Shown here piece by piece: positions 45,913 through 55,832 of a stretch of 64,000 bases of DNA (position 1 is the stretch's first letter; the number at the start of each line of letters is the position of its first letter). The DNA lies in contig NZ_JUHG01000018.1 in NCBI RefSeq assembly GCF_000799715.1, positions 286,269 through 350,268 on the forward strand, given 5' to 3'. A model generated the notes under the pieces. It had not been told where the DNA came from. It saw nothing but the letters and a program-made list of their open reading frames with translations, and ran no database searches. Position numbers and translations under genes: made by a program. This stretch comes from Martinezella rhizogenes (GTDB lineage: Bacteria; Pseudomonadota; Alphaproteobacteria; Rhizobiales; Rhizobiaceae).

Positions 45913-47076
45913 GTGACCTTGTTTTCCCTATCCAAACGCAGCGATGTCGAACCCTTCCATGCCATGGACGTGCTGGCGGAGGCGACACGGCGGCGGCAGG
46001 CGGGGCATGCGGTCATCTCCATGGCCGTCGGACAGCCGTCGCACCCGACACCCCAGGCAGCGCTTCAGGCGGCACGCACAGCACTCGATCATGGCCGCAT
46101 CGGCTATACCGACGCGCTCGGCACACTGGCGCTGAAGCAGGCGCTGGCCGGCCATTACCGGTCGCGGCATGGGCTGGAGATCGATCCCGCGCGGATCGCC
46201 ATCACCACCGGTTCGTCGGCCGGTTTCAATCTCGCCTTCCTGACGCTGTTCGACCCGGGAGATAGCGTTGCCATCGCCCGGCCCGGCTATCCGGCCTATC
46301 GCAACATCCTGGCCGCCCTCGGGCTCGATGTCGTCGAGGTGCCCGTCACGGCGGAAACGCAATTTACGCTGACGCCGGAAAGCCTGGAGGCTGCACAGAC
46401 GGCCAGCGGCAAGCGGCTGAAGGGTGTGCTGCTTGCAAGCCCCGCCAATCCCACCGGCACGGTGACGGGCAGGGCGGCGTTGAAGGCGCTCGCCGATTAT
46501 TGCGCCGATCGCTCGATCGCTTTCATCTCAGACGAGATCTATCACGGCCTAACCTTCGTCGGCGAGGAGACCAGCGCGCTGGAACTGACGAACGAGGCGA
46601 TCATCATCAACTCCTTCTCGAAATATTATTGCATGACCGGCTGGCGCATCGGCTGGATGGTGCTGCCGGAGCGATTGGTGCGCCCGATCGAGCGTGTCGC
46701 CCAAAGCCTCTATATCTCCGCGCCGGAGCTATCGCAGATCGCCGCCACGGCGGCGCTTGGGGCAGGGGCGGAACTCGATGTCTATCGCGAAAGCTATCGC
46801 CGCAACCGCGATTTCCTGACGCAGCGCCTGCCTGAAATCGGCTTCTCCATCGCCTCGCCGATGGACGGCGCCTTCTACGCCTATGTCGATGTGAGCAGGT
46901 TCACCAACGACAGCATGGCCTTTGCCCGCAAGATGCTGGCCGAAATCAACGTCGCCGCCACGCCCGGCCTCGACTTCGATCCGATCGAGGGACACCGCGC
47001 GATGCGCATCTCCTATGCCGGCTCGAATACGGAGATCGAGGAAGCCGTGGAGCGTATGGCCGCCTGGCTGAAATAG
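45913..47076 (+). CDS. Class I/II pyridoxal-phosphate aminotransferase
   Basis: A 387-residue PLP enzyme of the aspartate-aminotransferase fold-type I. The PLP Lys is in NSFSKYYCMTGWRIGWMVLP near 235-245; the Asn of LLASPANPTGTV and the Asp/Tyr of FISDEIYHGLTF bind the cofactor; the end MRISYAGSNTEIEEA carries the Arg for the carboxylate. The subgroup (about 385 residues, AGHAVISMAVGQPSHPTP start) is close to those annotated as aspartate or aromatic aminotransferases, but I cannot assign the substrate. Start is GTG at 45913; there is no good alternative. It diverges from dsbA. Confidence 0.88.
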   Translation: MTLFSLSKRSDVEPFHAMDVLAEATRRRQAGHAVISMAVGQPSHPTPQAALQAARTALDHGRIGYTDALGTLALKQALAGHYRSRHGLEIDPARIAITTGSSAGFNLAFLTLFDPGDSVAIARPGYPAYRNILAALGLDVVEVPVTAETQFTLTPESLEAAQTASGKRLKGVLLASPANPTGTVTGRAALKALADYCADRSIAFISDEIYHGLTFVGEETSALELTNEAIIINSFSKYYCMTGWRIGWMVLPERLVRPIERVAQSLYISAPELSQIAATAALGAGAELDVYRESYRRNRDFLTQRLPEIGFSIASPMDGAFYAYVDVSRFTNDSMAFARKMLAEINVAATPGLDFDPIEGHRAMRISYAGSNTEIEEAVERMAAWLK

Positions 47077-47304
47077 AAAAGGCTTATCCCGCTACAGGTA
47101 AACACCATGAGTGGCGTTATTGACGGATGATAGCCGCGATGACCCACAACGTCAGTTCACCTGAAGGATACAATTGAGGTGGAATCCGGCGTTCGACAAT
47201 CGATCCGATTTTCTTGAACATGTCCCCTGTAAAAAAACCACGAGGACGTGTTAGCAATTGCAGCAACAGAAGGTTGTGTCTTGTGTCGATCCTGGAGGAA
47301 GCGA

Positions 47305-47802
47305 ATGCAGGTGAATTTCATCAGGTTTGTTGGTCTTGTGGCTGTGATTGCCTACGGACCTTTCGCCAATGCTGGCTCTTTGAAAGAAGACGATTTCAAC
47401 AAATTCAAGGTTGGCGAGGCCGCCCAGTTTTCTAATCTATCATCGTTCGAAGCTCAGACGGTTTGCTTGCTCCAGCCCTACCAAGATCGGTTGCCCTCAA
47501 AAGAGTTGGTAGCCGTGAGGGTGAACAAATATCTTGCTGCGAGCAAATATTCCTCAGACGAAGGGCATTTTGCGTTCGTGCTGATTGGTAAAGAAGCAAT
47601 CGAGATTGCTTCTTTCAAACGGTCAAAGAATCTCGATGTCTTATCAAAGCACGAAATTTCCTCGTCAATCGAAGAGATATTGCCGAAGGATTTTGTTCCG
47701 CATGACTGTGCAAGCGGCCAGTCTGCCGTTTTCATGAAGGTTGGCCTACAGGCAAGAACCTACGTGGTGCTGGGCGAGTTACGCTTGGTTCTCAATCACT
47801 GA
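47305..47802 (+). CDS. Exported hypothetical protein, low GC
   Basis: A 165-residue protein with a good ribosome site (GGAGGAA, 7 nt before ATG) and a signal peptide (VNFIRFVGLVAVIAYGPFAN, cleavage near NAG). The mature part is mixed polar, with two Cys (TVCLLQPYQDRL and PHDCASGQS) that may form a disulphide. I do not recognise a family. Its codons are clearly less GC-rich at the third position than those of neighbours, which suggests recent acquisition. The flanks (47077-47304 and 47803-48124) contain no other gene. Confidence 0.6.
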   Translation: MQVNFIRFVGLVAVIAYGPFANAGSLKEDDFNKFKVGEAAQFSNLSSFEAQTVCLLQPYQDRLPSKELVAVRVNKYLAASKYSSDEGHFAFVLIGKEAIEIASFKRSKNLDVLSKHEISSSIEEILPKDFVPHDCASGQSAVFMKVGLQARTYVVLGELRLVLNH

Positions 47803-48124
47803 CGCGCTTCGGTAGTTGTCGGCGAAGTCCGAAGTGACCTTCTTCAGTCATGGGAGCCTGTCGTTGACCTGCCTTTGGGAAACAAGTTTTCGCTTGTCCT
47901 GCTGATACAAACGAGCGCGGGCGTTCATCATGCAAGAGTATCGCTTACAGTGAATGCCTGTGTGAACAGGATAAACCTCAAATAGAATCCTATATCAATC
48001 ACTTGCGACTGATTTTGAAGGTATTTCAGGAAACCCTTGAATCAAACTGTGAAGAAGGCGGGACTGAAGGTCGAGGTTGGGTCGGAAAAGAATAATCTGC
48101 CGCACCCGCCCGCTGTCTTTCAAA
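47803..48124. other. Low-GC gene-free stretch before rne
   Basis: About 320 nt without a convincing gene or ribosome site. It ends in the strong bidirectional rne terminator. Together with the low-GC exported-protein gene upstream, the region looks like an accessory insert, but no insertion-sequence ends or direct repeats were found. Confidence 0.4.
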
Positions 48125-48126
48125 AC

Positions 48127-48161
48127 AAAAAAACCGGCCGTGTCACCACGGCCGGTTTTTT
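48127..48161 (-). terminator. Bidirectional terminator after rne
   Basis: CCGGCCGTG (48134-48142) pairs perfectly with CACGGCCGG (48147-48155) around TCAC. The hairpin is flanked by seven A on the left and six T on the right, so it works in both directions. It lies 23 nt past the rne stop. Confidence 0.9.
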
Positions 48162-48183
48162 AATTCGTTCCGAACAGCAGAGT

Positions 48184-51078
48184 TCAGAAGAACCCGCGGC
48201 GCTGCCACCAGCCAGCCTTCTTCGGCTTGCCGTCGCTATCGGTGGCCTCGTTCGTGCGGGTGGATTTGACCACCGGCTCGGAGGAGGTGACATTCGATTC
48301 GCGGTTGGCGCGAGCCGGCTTGGCTGCTTCGGGCTCGGCCGCTACGACCGGTTCGGCCGGGGTATCGAGATCGACTGCGATTTCGGCAACCGTTTCGGCT
48401 TCGACGTCAACCACAGGGGGAGCTTCGACGATCGGGGCTTCCACAGGCGATGCTTCCGCCTTCGGCTTGCGACGGCTGCGGCTCTTGGCAGGCTTCACAT
48501 CTTCGGTGACGATGGATGCCGTCTCGACAGCGGCCATGGCCGGCTGGCTTTCGACGGCGGTTTCGCCTTCGGCAACGACGGTCTCTGCGACAGTTACCGA
48601 GACGTCGTTGTCGCCGTCATCCTCACCGTCAGCATCTTCGTCGGAACCGGATTCTTCGCCGGCAGCCAATTCATTGCCTTCGCCATCACGATTGCGGCGA
48701 CCACCACGCTTGCCGCGACGGCGACGCTTGCGCTTTTGCTGAGCGTCATCGTCATCGCTGCCGGAAACGGCCGAGACTTCGCTGCTCTCGTTGTTATCGT
48801 CCTCGTCGCCTTCGTCTCCATCCTCATCGCCGTCTTCGGCGGAGGTGTCATCGGACTGGGAAGCTGTCTGGGCATCGCTGCCGCGACCACGACGACGGCG
48901 GCGACGCTTGCGCTTGCGGTTGCCGTCATTGCTCTCGGAAGACCGGGCAACAGGCTGTTGCTCGACGCTGGCTGCCTTTTCTTCCAGTTCTTCGTCTTCG
49001 TCCTCATCGGCCTCGATGACGATATCGTCGTCATCATCCTCCGGAATGGCGGCGAAGTTGAACAGGGTTTCGATCTTCACCGGATTTTCCACCGGCTCGC
49101 CACGATCGATCGCGAAATGCTGTGCACCGACGGCATTGTCAGCGCCGATGATGATGGCAACGCCGAAGCGGCTCTCATAGTCGACGATCGTCTGACGCTT
49201 GTGGTTGAGCAGGTAAAGCGCGATTTCAGGTGTCGTGCGGACGGTGATGTCGTGCGTCGTGTTCTTGAGCAGATACTCTTCGATGCCGCGCAGAACATGC
49301 AGCGCGACTGAGGACTGCGAGCGCACATGGCCGGAGCCGCCGCAATGCGAGCAGACCTGGGTGGTGCTTTCCAGAACCGACGCGCGGATGCGCTGGCGCG
49401 ACATTTCCAGAAGACCGAAATGCGAGATGCGGCCGACCTGGATACGGGCACGGTCGTTCTTCAGGCATTCCTTCAGCTTCTTCTCGACAGCGCGGTTGTT
49501 GCGCTTTTCTTCCATGTCGATGAAGTCGATGACAACAAGGCCGGCAAGGTCGCGCAGGCGAAGCTGGCGGGCCACTTCGTCGGCGGCTTCGAGGTTGGTC
49601 TGAAGCGCCGTATCCTCGATCGAATGTTCGCGGGTCGAGCGGCCAGAGTTGACGTCGATCGACACCAGCGCTTCCGTCTGGTTCATGATCAGGTAGCCGC
49701 CGGACTTCAGCGTGACCTGCGGCTGCAGCATGCGGTCGAGCTGCGCCTCGATGCCGGAGCGCGAGAAGATCGGGTGGATGTCGCGATAGGGCTGAACCAC
49801 CTTGGCGTGGCTCGGCATCAGCATCTTCATGAAGTCTTTCGCTTCACGATAGCCTTCCTCGCCGGAGACGATGACTTCGCTGATGTCCTTGTTGTAGAGG
49901 TCGCGGATCGAGCGCTTGATCAGGCTGCCTTCTTCATAGACGAGGCAGGGAGCGGTCGACGCGAGCGTCAGCGTACGGACGTTTTCCCACAGGCGCATCA
50001 GGTATTCGAAATCGCGCTTAACCTCGACCTTCGTGCGGTTGGCGCCGGCGGTACGCAGGATGACGCCCATGCCCAGCGGCACTTCGAGCATCTTTGCGAT
50101 TTCCTTGAGGCGCTTACGGTCCTGCGGATTTGTGATCTTGCGGGAGATACCGCCGCCGCGTGCCGTGTTTGGCATCAGAACCGAATAGCGGCCGGCAAGC
50201 GAGAGATAGGTGGTGAGAGCAGCACCCTTGTTGCCGCGCTCTTCCTTGGCAACCTGCACCAGCAGGATCTGCCGGCGCTTGATGACTTCCTGAATGCGGT
50301 ACTGCTTGCGCGGCTTGCGCTGCACGCGGTCCGGAACCTCTTCCATGGCGTCTTCGGCGCCGACGGATTCGATCACTTCCTCTTCATGGTCGTGATCATC
50401 ATCGTCGTCATCGTCATGACGGCGCTTGGAAACGTCGACGTCTTCGGAGATCGAGTCGGTCTCAACCATCGCGGCCATTGAACCGGACGGGCCTTCCTCG
50501 TCTTCGCCGGGGGCGTCGACCTTTGCCTCGGCGACGGGTGCGTCGTCGGCGGGAGCTTCAGCAACCACCTTCTTGCGGCTGCGGCGCGGCTTGGCCTTCT
50601 TGACCGGTGCTTCCGCCTCGGCAGCGGGAGCAGTTGCCTCAAGGGCAGGGGCCTCTTCGGTGATGGCCGCCGTGACAGCGTCATCGGCCGCGGCGACTTC
50701 GTCCTTCTGAACGATGCCAACGTCAGGCTGATCCTGCTGGGAAAGATCGAGCGCCGTTTCGACATGCTCGACATCGTCGTCGCGGCGATGCTCTTCGGCT
50801 TCCGCCCTCAAGAGCGCCTGCCGGTCGGCGAGCGGGATCTGATAGTAATCGGGATGGATTTCGGCAAAGGCCAGGAAGCCGTGCCGGTTGCCGCCGTAAT
50901 CAACGAAAGCGGCCTGTAGCGAGGGTTCTACCCTGGTTACCTTGGCGAGATAGATGTTGCCGCGGATTTGCTTCTTGTGCTGAGACTCGAAGTCAAATTC
51001 TTCTATGCGGTTCCCGCGAACGACAACAACGCGCGTCTCTTCCTCGTGAGACGCGTCGATAAGCATTTTGTCTGCCAT
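48184..51078 (-). CDS. rne: Ribonuclease E
   Basis: Endoribonuclease that starts most mRNA decay and rRNA processing; 964 residues. The S1 RNA-binding domain (about 37-125) is interrupted by an acidic insert of roughly 170 residues (DEVAAADDAVTAA, then HDDDDDDDHDHEEE), as in other rhizobial RNase E. The DNase I-like catalytic part has SIDVNSGRST and VVIDFIDMEEKRNN (the two metal Asp). The zinc link is CSHCGGSGH. The C-terminal 300 residues are unstructured, with Arg-rich clusters (KRKRRRRRRGRG, KRKRRRRGKRGGRR) and a final RRGFF. ATG 51078 gives the usual MADKMLIDASHEEETRV. The long leader (51079 onwards) has three hairpins, possibly for autoregulation. Confidence 0.96.
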   Translation of the reverse strand: MADKMLIDASHEEETRVVVVRGNRIEEFDFESQHKKQIRGNIYLAKVTRVEPSLQAAFVDYGGNRHGFLAFAEIHPDYYQIPLADRQALLRAEAEEHRRDDDVEHVETALDLSQQDQPDVGIVQKDEVAAADDAVTAAITEEAPALEATAPAAEAEAPVKKAKPRRSRKKVVAEAPADDAPVAEAKVDAPGEDEEGPSGSMAAMVETDSISEDVDVSKRRHDDDDDDDHDHEEEVIESVGAEDAMEEVPDRVQRKPRKQYRIQEVIKRRQILLVQVAKEERGNKGAALTTYLSLAGRYSVLMPNTARGGGISRKITNPQDRKRLKEIAKMLEVPLGMGVILRTAGANRTKVEVKRDFEYLMRLWENVRTLTLASTAPCLVYEEGSLIKRSIRDLYNKDISEVIVSGEEGYREAKDFMKMLMPSHAKVVQPYRDIHPIFSRSGIEAQLDRMLQPQVTLKSGGYLIMNQTEALVSIDVNSGRSTREHSIEDTALQTNLEAADEVARQLRLRDLAGLVVIDFIDMEEKRNNRAVEKKLKECLKNDRARIQVGRISHFGLLEMSRQRIRASVLESTTQVCSHCGGSGHVRSQSSVALHVLRGIEEYLLKNTTHDITVRTTPEIALYLLNHKRQTIVDYESRFGVAIIIGADNAVGAQHFAIDRGEPVENPVKIETLFNFAAIPEDDDDDIVIEADEDEDEELEEKAASVEQQPVARSSESNDGNRKRKRRRRRRGRGSDAQTASQSDDTSAEDGDEDGDEGDEDDNNESSEVSAVSGSDDDDAQQKRKRRRRGKRGGRRNRDGEGNELAAGEESGSDEDADGEDDGDNDVSVTVAETVVAEGETAVESQPAMAAVETASIVTEDVKPAKSRSRRKPKAEASPVEAPIVEAPPVVDVEAETVAEIAVDLDTPAEPVVAAEPEAAKPARANRESNVTSSEPVVKSTRTNEATDSDGKPKKAGWWQRRGFF

Positions 51079-51305
51079 GAAAGTTGTGCTCCTCGGCGCC
51101 GGCATGCGGGAAGAGCCCGGCCTGTCATTGAGACAAGCCGGATACAATCCACCACTGCTGCACCGAATAATGAAAGTCGCGATTGGTTGTTTTGCGATGA
51201 CAACAGCCAGACAGCAGCCGGGACGTTAGTTCCCCGGGGTCTGTTCACTTCTTGAGAAAGCTGCTGCGGTAACATCCGTAACCAAGCGAGATCGACAATG
51301 CCTTA

Positions 51306-51364
51306 GACCCAATGTTCGGGTCCGATGAATGTGCTCTCTAAAGAGCGTTTGGTGGCTATCCACC
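51306..51364 (-). promoter_or_regulatory. Three tandem hairpins in the rne leader
   Basis: Three perfect 5-bp stems in 59 nt: GACCC/GGGTC (51306-51322, 7-nt loop), GCTCT/AGAGC (51333-51346, CTAA loop) and GGTGG/CCACC (51351-51364, CTAT loop). They lie 228-286 nt upstream of the rne ATG, within a 686-nt region between rne and the divergent amidase gene. E. coli rne has a structured 5' UTR that RNase E itself cuts. The same role here is inference; the elements could also belong to the other strand. Confidence 0.45.
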
Positions 51365-51764
51365 GATGAATTTCCCGCGCAAAACAGGAAATCCAGATAT
51401 CCAGTATGGGAGCAGAAGCACTGGAGACGGCGGATGACGGCCGCTTATGGCGCCTAGTACTCGAGGCGGCTGCCTTTGCGGCGACTCTATCCCGTCAACA
51501 CTTCTACCCTAATATGCGTTGTATGTTTTATCTGTCACAATAGCAAGGGGAAAGCCAAGTATGCCATAATATTGATGGATTCGTCGGATGAGGAAGGTGC
51601 GGGGACCGCGTTTCCGATTCTTTATGCGGCGCGCCGTCACATCAAAGACTATCGCGCTATCGATGGCTTTCCCGTCCTTTTTGGACTTCAAAAACAACAT
51701 CGGATTGAATATGGGGCGCGGTGGGCAGTTGTTAAAGGGATCGCGGCGCGGGACGGAGAATGGC

Positions 51765-52979
51765 GTGAGGGCTTTGCGAACTGCAATAGCGGCTCTCGCC
51801 GTGACGGTTCTTTCAATTGTTTCTCCGCTTACGACGGCTGAGGCCGCCGCCGATCCCGTGCTTGCCTATGGTGCCCGCATTGCCGGCGATGACGCCCGTA
51901 CCCGCATCGTCATCGACATGGACCGCGAGCCGGCGTTCTCCGTCCACTATCTCGACAATCCGGTGCGTGTCGTCATCGATCTTCCGGCAACCGCCTTCGG
52001 TTTTCCGGCTGCCGACCTGAAGCCGATCGGTCTTTTCAAGGATATCCGCTACGGCACGATGGATGAGGACAGCGCCCGTATCGTGCTGACGGCAACGAAG
52101 CCAGTGAAGCTGGTCATGGCCAAGGTGCAGCCCGACGAAAGCGGCAAGGGGCATCGCCTTGTGCTCGACGCCGAAATGGTGCCCGCCGGCCAATTCGCCG
52201 AGCTTGTCAAACAGCAAAGCTGGACCAATGACGATACGGCGAGGGATGTCGGCCCGGTAGTGCCGATGGAAAAGCCCGATCCGAGTACCTTTCTCGTGGC
52301 CGTCGATGCAGGTCACGGCGGCATCGACACCGGCGCCACCGCCAGCGACGGTGTCACGCAGGAGAAGGAAATCACGCTCGCCTATGCCAAGCTCCTGGCC
52401 GACAAGCTGAACGCCCAGCCCGGCATCAAGGCCTTCCTCACGCGCGACAAGGATGAATATCTGTCGCTGTCGCAACGCGTGACCATCGCCCGGCAGAACC
52501 ATGCCTCACTCTTTATATCGCTGCATGCCGATACGTTGAAGCAGAAGGATATTCGCGGCGCGACGGTCTATACCATCTCCGACAGGGCCTCCGACAAGCT
52601 CGCCGGCGAAGTGGCCGACCGCGAGAACAATTCCGATCAGCTCGCCGGTGCGGAGACGCAAGCCCAGCCCGCCGCGGTCGCCGATATCCTCATGGACCTG
52701 ACCCGGCGCGAGACGCAGGCTTTTTCCATTTCGCTGGCGCAGGACGTGTTGACCTCCTTCAACGGCCAGATTGCCATGATCAACAATCCGCATCGCCACG
52801 CCGGCTTCCGCGTGCTGCAGGCGCCGGACGTGCCCTCTATCCTGCTCGAACTGGGGTTCCTGTCGAACAAGGATGACGAGAAGCTGTTGCTCGACAACGA
52901 TTGGCGGCAGAAGCTGGTCGGTCAGTTAACCGAAGCCGTCAAACAATACCGCGTTTCGACCGTTGCGAATGGCGGTTAA
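51765..52979 (+). CDS. N-acetylmuramoyl-L-alanine amidase (AmiC type)
   Basis: Periplasmic zinc amidase that splits septal peptidoglycan for daughter-cell separation; 404 residues from GTG 51765. The signal peptide is RALRTAIAALAVTVLSIVSP, cleavage near AEA. An AMIN domain (about 30-135, VRVVIDLPATAFGFPA) targets it to the septum. The Amidase_3 domain has zinc ligands in VDAGHGGIDTGA, QEKEITLAYAK, FISLHAD and the catalytic Glu in LLELGFLSN. GGAG lies 8 nt before the GTG; an ATG at 51711 would give a longer, worse leader. The gene is divergent from rne and 261 nt before mrcA. Confidence 0.92.
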   Translation: MRALRTAIAALAVTVLSIVSPLTTAEAAADPVLAYGARIAGDDARTRIVIDMDREPAFSVHYLDNPVRVVIDLPATAFGFPAADLKPIGLFKDIRYGTMDEDSARIVLTATKPVKLVMAKVQPDESGKGHRLVLDAEMVPAGQFAELVKQQSWTNDDTARDVGPVVPMEKPDPSTFLVAVDAGHGGIDTGATASDGVTQEKEITLAYAKLLADKLNAQPGIKAFLTRDKDEYLSLSQRVTIARQNHASLFISLHADTLKQKDIRGATVYTISDRASDKLAGEVADRENNSDQLAGAETQAQPAAVADILMDLTRRETQAFSISLAQDVLTSFNGQIAMINNPHRHAGFRVLQAPDVPSILLELGFLSNKDDEKLLLDNDWRQKLVGQLTEAVKQYRVSTVANGG

Positions 52980-53240
52980 AGGTATGGACGGCGGCCGCCA
53001 TTCGTGTCTTCCATGTAACAGCCGCTGCTAATAGGCCGGGATGAAATGGCAAATACCGGTAGTGAGCCCTATTTTGCTCACATTCCCGCCTTTACAGCAA
53101 AGTATCGTTCGCCCACGGAGAGCATGCACGGCTTTGTGTTGTTGCCGTCTTGCATTAACACCGTGAGCGTGCAAAACGCCCGTGAATATGCGATGATCTC
53201 GCATATGTGCCGCATGAAGAAGAAGCACCGGTAGCATCAT

Positions 53241-55706
53241 ATGGTCAGACTGATAGGATATTTCTTTGGACTGGGCTGCATCCTGTTCCTGGGTGTTGCA
53301 GCCGCGGCAGCTATTTATCTGAGCGTCGTCTCCAAGGATTTGCCGGACTACGAGGTCCTGGCGAAATACGCGCCGCCGGTAACGACGCGCATCCATGCTG
53401 GCAACGGCGCGCTGATGAAGGAATATTCGCGGGAAAACCGGCTGTTTATTCCAATCCAGGCCATTCCCGACCGCCTCAAGGCCGCTTTCCTCTCCGCCGA
53501 AGACAAGAATTTCTATAATCATCCTGGCGTCGACGTCGGTGGTCTGATGCGCGCGGTCGCCGTCAACCTGCAGAATATCGGTTCCGGCCGCCGCTTTGTC
53601 GGCGCATCGACGATCACACAGCAGGTCGCCAAGAACTTCCTGCTGTCGTCCGACCAGACCTTCGACCGCAAGCTTAAGGAAGCGATCCTGTCCTTCCGCA
53701 TCGAGCAGGCATACAGCAAGGACAAGATCCTTGAGCTCTATCTCAACGAGATCTATTTCGGGCTCAATTCCTATGGCATAGCCGGTGCCGCACTCACCTA
53801 TTTCGACAAATCGGTCAATGAACTGACCATCGCCGATTCGGCCTATCTCGCCTCGCTGCCCAAGGGGCCTTCCAACTACAATCCTTTCCGCCATCCCGAA
53901 GCTGCGATGACCCGCCGCAACTGGGTCATCGACCGCATGGTCGAGAACGGCTATGTCAGCCAGAGCGATGGTGAAGAGGCCAAGAAGCAGTCCCTCGGCG
54001 TCGTGCCGCCGAAGAGCGGACCATCGCTCGCCGCCTCGGATTTCTTTGCCGAGGAAGTTCGCCGGCAGTTGATCGACCAATATGGAGAGAAGGCCCTCTA
54101 TGAGGGCGGCCTCTCCGTGCGCACCTCGTTTGATCCGCAGATGCAGCTCGAAGCACGCCAGGCGCTGCAGGACGGCCTCATCGACTATGATGAGCGCCGT
54201 GGTTTCCATGGCCCTATCAAGCAGATCGCGACATCGCAGGATTGGGGTCCGGAGCTTGCCAAGATTCCGGCTCTGAATGACGTTCCGGAGTGGCGGCTTG
54301 CCGTCGTGCTTTCGGTATCCGACCAGACGGTCGATATCGGCTTGCAGCCAAGCGTCGATGCCGCCGGCAGGGTTGCGACCGAGCGCAAGCGTGGCACCAT
54401 CGCCGCCGCCGATATGCGCTGGGCGTTCCGCCTGGCTGGCAGCGGCAAGACCGCGAAATCGCCGAGCGGCGTGCTGAGCCCCGGCGATGTGATCTTCGCC
54501 CAGAAGACCGGCGGCGCGGATTCCAGCACCTATCGCCTGCGTCAGCCGCCGAAAGTGCAGGGCGGCCTCGTCGCGATGGATCCGCATACCGGCCGCGTGC
54601 TCGCCATGGTCGGCGGCTTCTCCTATGCGCAATCGGAATTCAACCGTGCCACCCAGGCCAAGCGCCAGCCCGGCTCGTCCTTCAAGCCCTTCGTCTATGC
54701 AGCGGCCATGGACAATGGCTACACTCCGGCTTCGGTCATTCTCGATGATCCTCTGCAGATCACTCTTAGCAATGGCGATGTCTGGAAGCCGACAAACTAT
54801 GAAGGCGAGGGCGGTGGCGCCCATACGCTGCGCTTTGCCATCGAGCATTCTCGCAACCTGATGACCGTGCGTCTTGCCGCCGACATGGGCATGCCGCTCG
54901 TCGCCGAATATGCCAATCGCTTCGGCATCTATGATCGCATGAATCCGGTGCTTGCCATGTCGCTCGGCGCCGGCGAAACGACGGTGCTGCGCATGGTTTC
55001 GGCCTATTCGGTCATTGCCAACGGCGGCAAGCAGATCAAGCCGACATTGATCGACCGCATTCAGGACCGTTACGGCGCGACCATCTTCAAGCATGAGGAG
55101 CGTGTCTGTGAGGCCTGCAATGTCAGCGAATGGAAGAGCCAGGATGAACCTGTGATCGCCGACAACCGCGAGCAGGTGCTTGATCCGATGACGGCCTATC
55201 AGGTCACCTCGATGATGCAGGGTGTAATCATTCGTGGCACCGCCGCCGGCAAGATCAAGTTGAATACCGATGTCGCCGGCAAGACCGGTACGACCAACGA
55301 TGAGAAGGACGCCTGGTTCGTCGGTTATACGCCGAGCCTCGTTGCGGGCCTCTATATCGGCTACGATACGCCGAGCACGCTTGGTCGCGGCGGAACCGGC
55401 GGGTCGCTGGCCGCACCGATCTTCAACGAATTCATGCAGGCTGCCACCAAGGATGAGCCACCGCAGAAGTTCCAGGTTCCAGCGGGCATGACGATCACGG
55501 CGGTCAATCGCGGGACCGGCATGGCGGCTCAGCCCGGCGATCCGAACGCCATCATGGAAGCCTTCAAGCCCGGCACCGGTCCGGCCACGACCTTCACGGT
55601 CATCGGCGGCGGCGATGCTTCGGCGCAGGTTGCGCCCGAGGAGATTCTTAGAACCTCGCCGCAGGCCAATCAGGCGGTCACATCAGGTTCCGGCGGCCTC
55701 TTCTGA
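53241..55706 (+). CDS. mrcA: Penicillin-binding protein 1A (bifunctional)
   Basis: Polymerises and cross-links peptidoglycan; 821 residues. The N-terminal membrane anchor is LIGYFFGLGCILFLGVAAAA. The glycosyltransferase domain has FLSAEDKNFYNHPGVDVGGL (catalytic Glu) and GASTITQQVAKNFLLS near 115-130. The transpeptidase domain has the SxxK motif in RQPGSSFKPFVYAAAM (about 475-490), SRN in EHSRNLMT and KTGTTNDEKDAWF near 678. The insert between them (OB-like, 320-430) is typical of PBP1A. The C-terminal end is Pro/Ala/Gly-rich. The amidase gene upstream and prfB downstream keep the usual rhizobial order. Confidence 0.96.
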   Translation: MVRLIGYFFGLGCILFLGVAAAAAIYLSVVSKDLPDYEVLAKYAPPVTTRIHAGNGALMKEYSRENRLFIPIQAIPDRLKAAFLSAEDKNFYNHPGVDVGGLMRAVAVNLQNIGSGRRFVGASTITQQVAKNFLLSSDQTFDRKLKEAILSFRIEQAYSKDKILELYLNEIYFGLNSYGIAGAALTYFDKSVNELTIADSAYLASLPKGPSNYNPFRHPEAAMTRRNWVIDRMVENGYVSQSDGEEAKKQSLGVVPPKSGPSLAASDFFAEEVRRQLIDQYGEKALYEGGLSVRTSFDPQMQLEARQALQDGLIDYDERRGFHGPIKQIATSQDWGPELAKIPALNDVPEWRLAVVLSVSDQTVDIGLQPSVDAAGRVATERKRGTIAAADMRWAFRLAGSGKTAKSPSGVLSPGDVIFAQKTGGADSSTYRLRQPPKVQGGLVAMDPHTGRVLAMVGGFSYAQSEFNRATQAKRQPGSSFKPFVYAAAMDNGYTPASVILDDPLQITLSNGDVWKPTNYEGEGGGAHTLRFAIEHSRNLMTVRLAADMGMPLVAEYANRFGIYDRMNPVLAMSLGAGETTVLRMVSAYSVIANGGKQIKPTLIDRIQDRYGATIFKHEERVCEACNVSEWKSQDEPVIADNREQVLDPMTAYQVTSMMQGVIIRGTAAGKIKLNTDVAGKTGTTNDEKDAWFVGYTPSLVAGLYIGYDTPSTLGRGGTGGSLAAPIFNEFMQAATKDEPPQKFQVPAGMTITAVNRGTGMAAQPGDPNAIMEAFKPGTGPATTFTVIGGGDASAQVAPEEILRTSPQANQAVTSGSGGLF

Positions 55707-55832
55707 TCCAATCGGATTTGTCCAATGAACATGCCGCGGGGCTTTACAGCCGCGGCATGTGTATCTATGTCACCAGCACTCTTTGAATTGAGCAGCGGTT
55801 CACATCGAGCCGCCGAACGAAGAAGCAGGATC

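Noticed and set aside
48037..49311. Long plus-strand open frame opposite rne
   Set aside because: Antisense to the repetitive acidic and Arg-rich tail of RNase E, which creates open frames by composition.
53046..53234. 62-codon plus-strand frame just before mrcA
   Set aside because: No ribosome site and no plausible domain; more likely the mrcA leader.
53028..55094. Long minus-strand open frame inside mrcA
   Set aside because: Shadow of mrcA on the opposite strand; no motif recognised.
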